Positions 1 to 6,024 of a DNA stretch of 7,451 nt are shown in pieces. The stretch is from the NCBI GenBank assembly GCA_903827735.1, contig CAIKJM010000671.1:1-7451 (forward strand), written 5' to 3'. The position numbers and the translations under genes are program-made. How positions within the stretch are numbered: position 1 is the stretch's first letter; each line of letters begins with the position of its first letter. The notes beneath the pieces are model-generated. The model had not been told where the DNA came from, did no database searches, and saw only the letters and a list, made by a program, of their open reading frames with translations. The DNA comes from an uncultured Rhodanobacter sp. (lineage in GTDB: Bacteria > Pseudomonadota > Gammaproteobacteria > Xanthomonadales > Rhodanobacteraceae).

Positions 1-1
1 G

Positions 2-2371
2 GATCTGCTGGAAGTATTCATCGACGAGGCGCGCGAAATTCTCGATCACGCCGACGGCGTCATGGCGCAGTGGCACGATGCGCCTACCGAGCTGTCGTAC
101 GTGGCCGAGCTGCAGCGCGATTTGCACACGCTCAAAGGCGGCGCACGTATCGCCGGCCTGATGGGTGTAGGCGATCTCACCCACGCCGTCGAAACGCTGC
201 TGGAAAAGCCCATTCGTGATCCGGCCAAGACCGGCCCGCTGATCGGTGCCTTGGAGTCGGCATTTGATCGGCTGCACAAGCAAGTGCAGTCGGTGTCGCT
301 GGGTCAGACCGTCGACTACCCGCAGGACATGATCAATCAGCTGCTGGCGCTTGCCGGCGAGACGAATCTCTCCGACGACGCCAACTCGATCAACGACGCC
401 GCGCCGCATGGGCGAAGCACCAGCGCGCTGGTGTTCCCGACGGCGCCTTTGGCCACGATTCCGGAACATCTGCCCGATCTGCCCGATCTCTTGCCCGAAG
501 TGGAAGAAGAGGTGCGCTCGTCGCAGGAGCAGATCCGCGTTCGCGCCGATCTGCTCGACAGCCTGGTCAACCACGCCGGCGAAGTGGCGATCTACCGCTC
601 GCGCCTGGAACAGCAGGTGGCCGGCTATCGCTTCAACCTGGTTGAGCTCGAACAGACCGTGTCGCGTCTGCGCAGCCAGCTGCGTATGCTGGAAATCGAA
701 ACCGAAGCGCAGATCATCGCGCGCTTCCAGCGCGAGCATCGCGAAGCGGGCCTAACCGTGTTCGATCCGCTCGAGCTCGATCGTTACTCGCAGCTGCAGC
801 AGTACTCGCGCGCGCTGGCCGAGTCGGTTTCGGATCTGGTGTCCATTCAGACCCTGCTCGACGAGCTCACCCGTCAGGCGGAAACGCTGCTGATCCAGCA
901 GTCGCGCGTCAGTACCGAACTGCAGGACGGCCTGCTGCGCACCCGCATGCTGCCGTTCGACACCATGGTGCCGAATCTTCGCCGCACCCTGCGCCAGGCG
1001 GCGCAGGAAGATGGCAAGAGCGCTCAGCTCTATGTCGACGGTGCGCACGGCGAAATGGATCGCAACCTGCTCGACCGCATCAAGGCGCCGTTCGAGCACA
1101 TGCTGCGCAACGCGATCGCCCACGGCATCGAGTCGCCGGACGAGCGTCGCGCCGCCGGCAAGCCGAGCGAAGGCGCGGTGCATATCCGCGTCGCGCGTGA
1201 AGCCACCGAGGTAGTCATTCGCGTCAGCGACGACGGCCGCGGCTTGGATCGCGAGGCTATCCTCAAGCGCGGTGTCGAGCGCGGCCTGCTGCGTGCCGAC
1301 ACCAAACCGACCGACAACCAGCTGCTGTCGCTGATCACCCAGCCGGGCTTCTCCACCGCCAGCACGGTGACCCAGCTGGCCGGCCGCGGCGTCGGCATGG
1401 ACGTGGTCGCCAACGAGATCAAGCAGCTCGGCGGTTCGCTGTCGATCGAATCCGAAGCCGGCAAGGGCAGCGTGTTCGTGCTGCGCCTGCCGTTCACGCT
1501 TGCGGTGACACAGGCCATCCTGGTGCGCATCGGCGAGGCGACGTTCGCCATTCCGATGACCTCGGTGCAGGGCGTGGCGCGCGTCAGTCCGGATGATCTG
1601 GCGGTACGCCTCGCCGCCGACGAGCCGACCTTCCAGTATGGCAACGAGGAATACGGCATCCATGATCTGGCCGAGCTGCTGGGCCTGCCGCCTGGCCTGC
1701 CGGCCGAAGGCGAACAGCAGCCGCTGCTGCTGACGCGCGCCGGCGATCTGCGCGCGGCGATCCGCATCGACGCCGTGCTTGGTTCGCGCGAAATCGTGGT
1801 CAAGTCGGTCGGTCCGCAGATCAGTTCGGTGCCCGGCCTGCTCGGCGCCACCATCATGGGCGACGGCTCGGTGCTGATCATTCTCGATCTGGCACCGCTG
1901 GTTCGTCACGGCATCACGCGTCGTCAGCATCGCATCGCCGACGGTCTGAGCGCCGTGCAGGCACCGGTGATCGAAGAGGTGCGGGTGCGGCCGCTGGTCA
2001 TGGTGGTCGATGACTCGATCACCATGCGCAAAGTCACTGGTCGCGTGCTGGAGCGTCACGAATACGACGTCAGCACCGCGAAGGACGGCATCGATGCGAT
2101 CGAAAAACTCCACGAGCGCGTGCCGGATCTGATGCTGCTCGATATCGAAATGCCGCGTATGGACGGCTATGAACTGGCCACGCACATGAAGGCAGATCCG
2201 CGGCTGCGCGACGTGCCCATCATCATGATCACCTCGCGCAGCGGCGACAAGCATCGCCAGCGCGCCTTTGATATTGGCGTCGATCGCTATCTCGGCAAGC
2301 CGTACCAGGAAGCGGAGCTGCTGGTGCAGATCAGCGAGGTGCTTGAGCAGCGTGTCGGAGCCGAATCATGA
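2..2371 (+). CDS. chpA: ChpA/PilL-type hybrid histidine kinase (CheA family), 5'-truncated by window edge
   Basis: Cytoplasmic CheA-like kinase of the type IV pilus (Pil-Chp) chemosensory system, autophosphorylating on Hpt histidines and passing phosphate to receivers. The frame is open from base 2; the ATG at 62 lies inside the Hpt domain, so the true start is upstream. Counting from base 2, 789 residues are visible. They contain an Hpt domain with LHTLKGG (phospho-His 42, nt 125-127); a Pro-rich linker with repeated LPDLPD near 157-163; long dimerisation helices at about 175-325, longer than in classical CheA; and a HATPase with N-box RNAIAHGIE (Asn370), DDGRG (410-414), PGFST (448-452) and GRGVGMD (461-467). 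A CheW-like domain follows at about 495-640, then a complete receiver (Asp670/671, phospho-Asp714, Thr744, Lys766). Kinase and receiver motifs look intact. Family members usually carry several more Hpt domains upstream, not visible here. The stop overlaps the next gene by ATGA. Xanthomonads often call it PilL. Confidence 0.95.
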   Translation, partial: DLLEVFIDEAREILDHADGVMAQWHDAPTELSYVAELQRDLHTLKGGARIAGLMGVGDLTHAVETLLEKPIRDPAKTGPLIGALESAFDRLHKQVQSVSLGQTVDYPQDMINQLLALAGETNLSDDANSINDAAPHGRSTSALVFPTAPLATIPEHLPDLPDLLPEVEEEVRSSQEQIRVRADLLDSLVNHAGEVAIYRSRLEQQVAGYRFNLVELEQTVSRLRSQLRMLEIETEAQIIARFQREHREAGLTVFDPLELDRYSQLQQYSRALAESVSDLVSIQTLLDELTRQAETLLIQQSRVSTELQDGLLRTRMLPFDTMVPNLRRTLRQAAQEDGKSAQLYVDGAHGEMDRNLLDRIKAPFEHMLRNAIAHGIESPDERRAAGKPSEGAVHIRVAREATEVVIRVSDDGRGLDREAILKRGVERGLLRADTKPTDNQLLSLITQPGFSTASTVTQLAGRGVGMDVVANEIKQLGGSLSIESEAGKGSVFVLRLPFTLAVTQAILVRIGEATFAIPMTSVQGVARVSPDDLAVRLAADEPTFQYGNEEYGIHDLAELLGLPPGLPAEGEQQPLLLTRAGDLRAAIRIDAVLGSREIVVKSVGPQISSVPGLLGATIMGDGSVLIILDLAPLVRHGITRRQHRIADGLSAVQAPVIEEVRVRPLVMVVDDSITMRKVTGRVLERHEYDVSTAKDGIDAIEKLHERVPDLMLLDIEMPRMDGYELATHMKADPRLRDVPIIMITSRSGDKHRQRAFDIGVDRYLGKPYQEAELLVQISEVLEQRVGAES

Positions 2372-4128
2372 GTCAGGCCGCACCGGCGGTTGCCCTGTTG
2401 TTTGATGACGTTGAGCTGGGTGGACATCTGCGCGACGCGTTGAGCGAGCGCGGTGCGCGTATTGTCCACGAAGGCGGCATGGCCAGCCTCTCGCGCGATT
2501 TGCTGCAGCACGTCGGCGCGCAGGTGCTTGTCGTCAATCTGGACGACTCGGCGGATGACGCGCTCGATCGACTGTACGAAGTCATCGACGGCGACCAACC
2601 GCGGGTCGTCTTCAACGATGCGCAAGCCAGCCGAGCGCTGACCGGTTGGGATCGCGCCCGCTGGGCTCGCCATCTCGCCGTCAAGGTGCTGGAGATGGGC
2701 GACCTTGATCCGCCGAGGCCAGAGGATGCGCGCGGCGTCGAGGTGATCAACAGCGACGTGCTGGAAGCCGCGATCGCGAGGGAAGCAGCGGCGGAGTTTG
2801 AGCCCGCGCCGAAGCCTGAGCCTGCGCCGGAGCCTGATCTGCACGAAGAAGCCGACGCCGAAGCGCTAGCCGCGGAACACGAACACGAAGCTCTGGCGCA
2901 GGCCACTCCGTCGTTTGCCCACGAAGAATCGGCATTCACCGACGACGAGCCGCGCGGACCTGCCGCCAGCGAGCAGTCGGAGGATCTGGCTGCCGAGCTG
3001 GAGGCCTTGCTGGCATCAGGCGATTTGTCGGTGGAAGAAGAGGCGCCCACCGGGTCCGGCTTGCGCTTCTCCGGCGACGAAGAGCCGCCGCCGCTGCACG
3101 ACGGCCACTTCGGTCCGCCTGCCGGCGCCCACGACGAGGCGGATACCGCCGAATCGGCGGATTCGTCTCGCGTGGCCGCGCCCGAAAGGGACGTCGGGCC
3201 CAGCAGCGTGACGCCACCGGTTTTCCAGCTCGATCATCTGGAGCTGGCGCCGCTGACCGATACCACGGTCGCGTCGATTTCTGCCGCGGCCGCAGAGCAG
3301 ATTCCGGTCGACGCGCTGGCAGCCCAGGTACGCGCGCGGGACAGCTGGTCGCTGCTTGATGAAGAGGACGAGCCTGCCTCGTCGGCTGAAAAAGTGGACG
3401 CAGCGGCTTTCGGTATTCACAAAGTCAGCGCGGCGGATTTTCTCGCCCCCGACGCCGAACAGGTCGACGCGGAAGACGAGGCGGTGATGAGCCTTCAGCT
3501 CCTTTCGATGGAGGAGGCGGTTGCACCGAGGGCTTTCGAAGACGCCGAGGATTTTCACGCCAATAGCCTCGGTCAGATCGTTTTGTTGGGCGCGGCGGCT
3601 GGCAGCAGCGAATCGGTTTATGGCTTTCTGTCGGCGCTGCCGTCAACTACACGCCTGGCCTTTGTGCTCACCCAGCATCTGGGGGCCACGCCGGTTGATA
3701 TCTTGGTAGACGCCTTGGCGCAGCATTCGTCGCTACCGGTGCGTGCCGCAACGCACGGCAGCCGCGCTCGTGTCGGCGAAGTTATCGTCGTACCGGCGGG
3801 GCAGCAGCTCATCCTCATCCGTGATGGCAGCGTCGAACTTATGCCCAGCGGCGCCAACGCATCGCAGGGGCCGTCGATTGACGCGAGTTTCAGCATGGCG
3901 GCCAACGTCTTCGGTCGTGACGCGCTCGCCATTGTTTTTGCTGGTCGCGGTACCGATGCAGTTGCGGGTGCGCAGGCGGTGCACGATCGCGGCGGCAAGG
4001 TCTGGGTGGAGTCGTCGGCCAATGAACATTCCGCCGACATGGTCAGCGGCATATCCGCCGAACGGTTGGTCAGTTTTTCCGGTACGCCCCGTGAGTTGGC
4101 GGCGCATCTGATTGAGGTGTTTCCATGA
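2368..4128 (+). CDS. chpB: CheB/ChpB-like protein with pseudo-receiver, long acidic linker and probably inactive methylesterase domain
   Basis: 586 residues; CheB-type methylesterases remove methyl groups from chemoreceptor glutamates. The start is the ATG overlapping the chpA stop, with GGAG at 2357-2360 seven bases upstream. Residues 1-115 resemble a degenerate receiver: Asp13/14 fit the acidic pair, but the expected phospho-Asp position reads Asn57 and no KP motif is seen. Residues 116-400 are an acidic, Ala/Pro-rich linker with two EPAP[KE]P hexapeptides (145-156) and two less acidic islands (283-298, 325-361). Residues 402-586 match the CheB catalytic domain in length and order: LLGAAAG (406-412), TQHLG (435-439), VVPAGQQ (474-480), PSIDASF (502-508), GRGTDAV (526-532). 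Compared with canonical GASTGG, the nucleophile Ser is replaced by Ala410 (codon 3595-3597), while His437 and Asp530 remain. Membership in the CheB family and position in the pil-chp operon are clear; esterase activity is doubtful. P. aeruginosa ChpB, the positional equivalent, is much shorter. Confidence 0.88.
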   Translation: MSQAAPAVALLFDDVELGGHLRDALSERGARIVHEGGMASLSRDLLQHVGAQVLVVNLDDSADDALDRLYEVIDGDQPRVVFNDAQASRALTGWDRARWARHLAVKVLEMGDLDPPRPEDARGVEVINSDVLEAAIAREAAAEFEPAPKPEPAPEPDLHEEADAEALAAEHEHEALAQATPSFAHEESAFTDDEPRGPAASEQSEDLAAELEALLASGDLSVEEEAPTGSGLRFSGDEEPPPLHDGHFGPPAGAHDEADTAESADSSRVAAPERDVGPSSVTPPVFQLDHLELAPLTDTTVASISAAAAEQIPVDALAAQVRARDSWSLLDEEDEPASSAEKVDAAAFGIHKVSAADFLAPDAEQVDAEDEAVMSLQLLSMEEAVAPRAFEDAEDFHANSLGQIVLLGAAAGSSESVYGFLSALPSTTRLAFVLTQHLGATPVDILVDALAQHSSLPVRAATHGSRARVGEVIVVPAGQQLILIRDGSVELMPSGANASQGPSIDASFSMAANVFGRDALAIVFAGRGTDAVAGAQAVHDRGGKVWVESSANEHSADMVSGISAERLVSFSGTPRELAAHLIEVFP

Positions 4129-4658
4129 GTGAAGAACAGCCGCTGCCGCGTGAAATCCGCTGCGTCCTGGTGCCGGTAAGCAACCTGCGTCTTTTGCTGC
4201 CCAACGCGACCGTCGCGGAAGTCATCACCTACAGCAAGCCCGAGCCGGTGAACGACGCGCCGGAATGGCTGCTGGGCCGTATCGCCTGGCGCGGCTGGCG
4301 GGTGCCGCTGGTGTCCTTCGCGCAGCTGTCGAAGAGCGAGGCAGGCGATAGTGAAGCCAGCGTTCGTGTGGCCGTGCTCAAGGCGCTGGGCGGCAATCCG
4401 AAGCTGCCCTTCGTGGCGATGCTGACACAGGGTTTTCCGCGTCTTACCACGCTCAACGCCGAGCTGATCATTCCAACCCACGACGGCACGCCGCTGCCGC
4501 CCGGCGTGCGTGCGCAGGTGCTGGTGCGCGATGACGTGGCGATGATTCCCGATCTGGAGTGGCTCGAAGCGGAGCTGCTGAGCCTGCTAGACGACGCCGA
4601 CCTGACCGAGACACCGGTGCCGCACGACAGCACCGAATGGTCGGGCACCGGCGGCTGA
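4125..4658 (+). CDS. chpC: CheW-like coupling protein of the Pil-Chp cluster (ChpC-like)
   Basis: 177 residues. CheW-like proteins are small cytoplasmic adaptors that link chemoreceptors to the CheA-type kinase. The ATG overlaps the preceding TGA (ATGA), and GAGG at 4114-4117 sits seven bases upstream, so translation is probably coupled to the CheB-like gene. The body (about 10-155) fits one CheW domain: beta-rich IRCVLVPVSNLRLLLP (11-26), AEVITY (31-36), EWLLGRIAWRGWRVPLVSF (47-65), then FVAMLTQGFPRLTTL (96-110) and a C-terminal strand VRAQVLVRDDVAMIPDL (128-144). The last 25 residues are acidic and polar, probably a disordered tail. No other domain is visible. The length is close to ChpC of Pseudomonas, and position after chpA and the CheB-like gene supports ChpC over a PilI-type CheW, which usually lies upstream of the receptor gene. 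It is the last gene of the operon: the next gene is convergent. Confidence 0.88.
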   Translation: MSEEQPLPREIRCVLVPVSNLRLLLPNATVAEVITYSKPEPVNDAPEWLLGRIAWRGWRVPLVSFAQLSKSEAGDSEASVRVAVLKALGGNPKLPFVAMLTQGFPRLTTLNAELIIPTHDGTPLPPGVRAQVLVRDDVAMIPDLEWLEAELLSLLDDADLTETPVPHDSTEWSGTGG

Positions 4659-4670
4659 TTCAGTCGCCGC
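4651..4670. repeat. GC-rich inverted repeat at the chpC/rsmE convergent junction
   Basis: GCGGC (4651-4655) and GCCGC (4666-4670) form a 5-bp GC-only inverted repeat around the chpC stop codon, ending two bases before the rsmE stop codon. Its place between convergent genes suits a weak bidirectional terminator. There is no T-run on either strand, the spacer is 10 bases and the stem is short, so chance occurrence in GC-rich DNA is quite possible. Confidence 0.2.
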
Positions 4671-4671
4671 T

Positions 4672-5406
4672 TCAGACGTCCCCGTGGATCGCCTGAAGCG
4701 CCGCCAGCGCGGCCAGTCCGGCAGTTTCGGTACGCAGAATCCGCGGCCCAAGCCGCAGTCCTTCAAACGTGGCGGCTCGCAGCGTAGCGATGTCGCGCTC
4801 GCCCAGGCCGCCTTCCGGACCCACGACCAGCACACCGCCAGCGGCGCCGAAGCGCAGTTCGCGCGTGGATCTGGACGCCTCGGGAAGTAGCGCCAGCCGC
4901 AGGGCGCCATCGTCGGCCAGCTCGTCCGCCCACTTCGCCAACGGCACCGCGGCGATAATTTCCGGTACGCGGGCACGGCCGCTTTGCTCACAGGCGCTGG
5001 CGGCCACGGCGCGCCAGTGCAGCAGGCGTTTTTCCGAGCGCGCCGCGTCCAGCTTCACCTCCGAGCGCTCGGTCAGCAGCGGCACGATACGCGCCACGCC
5101 GAGCTCGGTGGCCTTCTGCACGATCAGATCCATCTTGTCGCCACGCGCCACGCCTTGCGCCAGGGTCAGCGCGAGCGGCGACTCGTTGGTAAGGCTGAGC
5201 TTGGCGTCGATTCTGACCGTCACCTCGCGCCGGCTGATAGCAACGATGGTTGCCGCGTAATCACAGCCGTCGCCGTTGAAAAGCGCCAGCGGATCACCGA
5301 CCGCCAGCCGCAGAACCCGCACGGCGTGCTCGCCGGCCTGGGCCGGCAGCGCCAGCTCGGCGCCGATATTCAGCATCTGATCGATATGAAGTCGGATGGT
5401 TCGCAT
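4672..5406 (-). CDS. rsmE: 16S rRNA (uracil(1498)-N3)-methyltransferase RsmE
   Basis: 244 residues, the usual length for RsmE, a SPOUT-fold (knotted) methyltransferase that uses S-adenosylmethionine to methylate N3 of U1498 in 16S rRNA of the 30S subunit. The frame is open further upstream to an ATG at 5598, but MRTIRLH at 5406 matches the family N-terminus and gives the family length; the extra 64 residues would run through the palindromic element and look non-protein-like. Visible motifs: an N-terminal PUA-like region (about 1-70), GVARGDKMDLIVQKATELG (85-103), ACEQSGR (138-144), LLPEAS (173-178), the SAM-knot GPEGG (196-200) and LGPRILRTETA (219-229). No clear Shine-Dalgarno precedes the start. 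A weak TATGCT (minus strand, plus 5431-5436) could be a -10 box but has no good -35. The gene is convergent with chpC, 13 bases apart. Confidence 0.95.
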   Translation of the reverse strand: MRTIRLHIDQMLNIGAELALPAQAGEHAVRVLRLAVGDPLALFNGDGCDYAATIVAISRREVTVRIDAKLSLTNESPLALTLAQGVARGDKMDLIVQKATELGVARIVPLLTERSEVKLDAARSEKRLLHWRAVAASACEQSGRARVPEIIAAVPLAKWADELADDGALRLALLPEASRSTRELRFGAAGGVLVVGPEGGLGERDIATLRAATFEGLRLGPRILRTETAGLAALAALQAIHGDV

Positions 5407-5467
5407 GGAGCGTTCGCGCGGCAAAAAAGCAGCATAGCCGAGCCGGCGCGCGCTGCCGAATGCGCTA

Positions 5468-5528
5468 GGAGCCTGTCGGACATCAGCGGGGCGGATTTTT
5501 GGCTTGACCGCCAAGCACGACAGGTTCC
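5468..5528. repeat. 61-bp palindromic element in the rsmE upstream region
   Basis: GGAGCCTGTCG (5468-5478) pairs with CGACAGGTTCC (5518-5528). As plus-strand RNA all 11 positions pair, one as G-U; as minus-strand RNA there is one A-C mismatch. Inside the arms lies a second stem, TTGGC (5499-5503) with GCCAA (5510-5514) around a 6-base loop. The element occupies the only appreciable intergenic space in the window, between the divergent rsmE and small secreted-protein genes. It could be a REP/MITE-like dispersed repeat, a structured leader or an operator region. No target-site duplication is evident and no second copy of the arms was noticed in this window. Confidence 0.5.
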
Positions 5529-5554
5529 AGGGAAAACTGAATGTCAGCGAGATG

Positions 5555-5571
5555 AACGAGCGCGTCTCGTT
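5555..5571. repeat. Perfect 6-bp hairpin upstream of the small secreted-protein gene
   Basis: AACGAG (5555-5560) and CTCGTT (5566-5571) are perfect reverse complements around a 5-base loop CGCGT. The hairpin lies 65 bases before the ATG at 5637, so it may be in the leader of that gene if transcription starts upstream. There is no T-run after it, so it is not a typical intrinsic terminator. Function unknown; a 6-bp stem can arise by chance. Confidence 0.3.
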
Positions 5572-5625
5572 GCCAGCGTGCGACGTCCGGCGCAGCATGG
5601 CACGACGTATCCCGTAAGCGCTGTC

Positions 5626-5629
5626 GAGG
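5626..5629 (+). promoter_or_regulatory. Shine-Dalgarno (GAGG) fixing the start at 5637
   Basis: GAGG is followed by seven bases and then ATG at 5637. This supports 5637 over the in-frame ATGs at 5652 and 5679, which lack a similar site at good spacing. Confidence 0.6.
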
Positions 5630-5636
5630 TTTCGCC

Positions 5637-6002
5637 ATGTCTAATTCAACGATGTCACCGTCGGCCCTGTCGAAGCGTATGGTTCTCGCACTTGCGCTTT
5701 CAGCGGCCGTGGCGATGAGCGCGACTGCGGCCGCGCAGAGTTCACCTTCGTCGGCGCCGGCGACCAGCCCAACGGGTCAGGCCACAACCGCGTCAAAAAC
5801 GGCCGACGCCGATCATCGCCTGATCAAACCCGGCGACCGCGCCTGTCTGCGCAGCACGGGCAGCCTGATTCCGCCGAAGAAAGGCGACTGCCTGCCCGTG
5901 GCGGGGCGCAGCTACAGCCACGACGAGTTGCGCAACACCGGCGCGATCGACAACGCGCACGCGCTGCAGATGCTCGATCCCAGTATCAGTCTCGGGCACT
6001 GA
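5637..6002 (+). CDS. Small secreted protein with two cysteines, function unknown
   Basis: 121 residues. The N-terminus looks like a Sec signal peptide: polar start with Lys13-Arg14, hydrophobic Ala/Leu/Val stretch (about 15-29), and ATAAAQ with likely cleavage after Ala33. There is no lipobox cysteine, so a soluble periplasmic or secreted product is expected. A Ser/Thr/Ala/Pro-rich low-complexity stretch (about 34-57) leads to a compact C-terminal part, HRLIKPGDRACLRSTGSLIP (60-79), then GDCLPVAGRSYSHDEL (83-98) and HALQMLDPSISLGH (108-121). Cys70 and Cys85 could form a disulfide. I recall similar small proteins among xanthomonads but know no function. GAGG at 5626-5629 supports the start. 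It is transcribed against both neighbours, bioA and rsmE, and its stop is five bases from the bioA stop. Codon use looks like the neighbours, so no sign of recent transfer. Confidence 0.8.
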   Translation: MSNSTMSPSALSKRMVLALALSAAVAMSATAAAQSSPSSAPATSPTGQATTASKTADADHRLIKPGDRACLRSTGSLIPPKKGDCLPVAGRSYSHDELRNTGAIDNAHALQMLDPSISLGH

Positions 6003-6024
6003 GGGCTCTAGCCCGCTACGGCTA
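6003..6024. repeat. Possible stem-loop at the convergent stop codons of the small gene and bioA
   Basis: Two mutually exclusive short stems overlap here: GGGC (6003-6006) with GCCC (6011-6014), and TAGCC (6009-6013) with GGCTA (6020-6024) around a 6-base loop. They sit at the end of the plus-strand gene and include the bioA stop codon, where a terminator serving one or both genes would be expected. Neither stem is followed by a T-run, so this is only a weak candidate. Confidence 0.2.

Noticed and set aside
470..487. Tandem 9-base repeat CTGCCCGAT in the kinase gene
   Set aside because: Two copies only, encoding the Leu-Pro-Asp linker between the Hpt and dimerisation regions; ordinary linker sequence.
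752..2254. 500-codon open frame antisense to the kinase gene
   Set aside because: His/Asp/Arg-rich, compositionally odd product mirroring the codon bias of the kinase on the other strand; no recognisable domain. The sense frame has clear catalytic motifs throughout.
2800..2835. Tandem 18-base imperfect repeat in the CheB-like gene
   Set aside because: Encodes EPAPKP/EPAPEP in the disordered linker; common low-complexity linker, noted within the gene entry rather than as a separate element.
3618..4481. 287-codon open frame antisense across the CheB-like/CheW-like junction
   Set aside because: Spans two well-supported sense genes and encodes a low-complexity product without motifs; typical GC-rich shadow.
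5431..5436. TATGCT on the minus strand as a -10 box for rsmE
   Set aside because: Four of six consensus matches, but no acceptable -35 at 16-18 bases, so not listed as a feature.
5407..5598. N-terminal extension of rsmE to an ATG at 5598
   Set aside because: Family proteins begin at the MRTIRL-type sequence and are about 244 residues; the extension would translate the palindromic element.
4984..5718. 244-codon plus-strand frame running through rsmE, the intergenic region and the start of the secreted-protein gene
   Set aside because: Antisense to a clear rsmE and out of frame with the signal-peptide gene; no domain seen.
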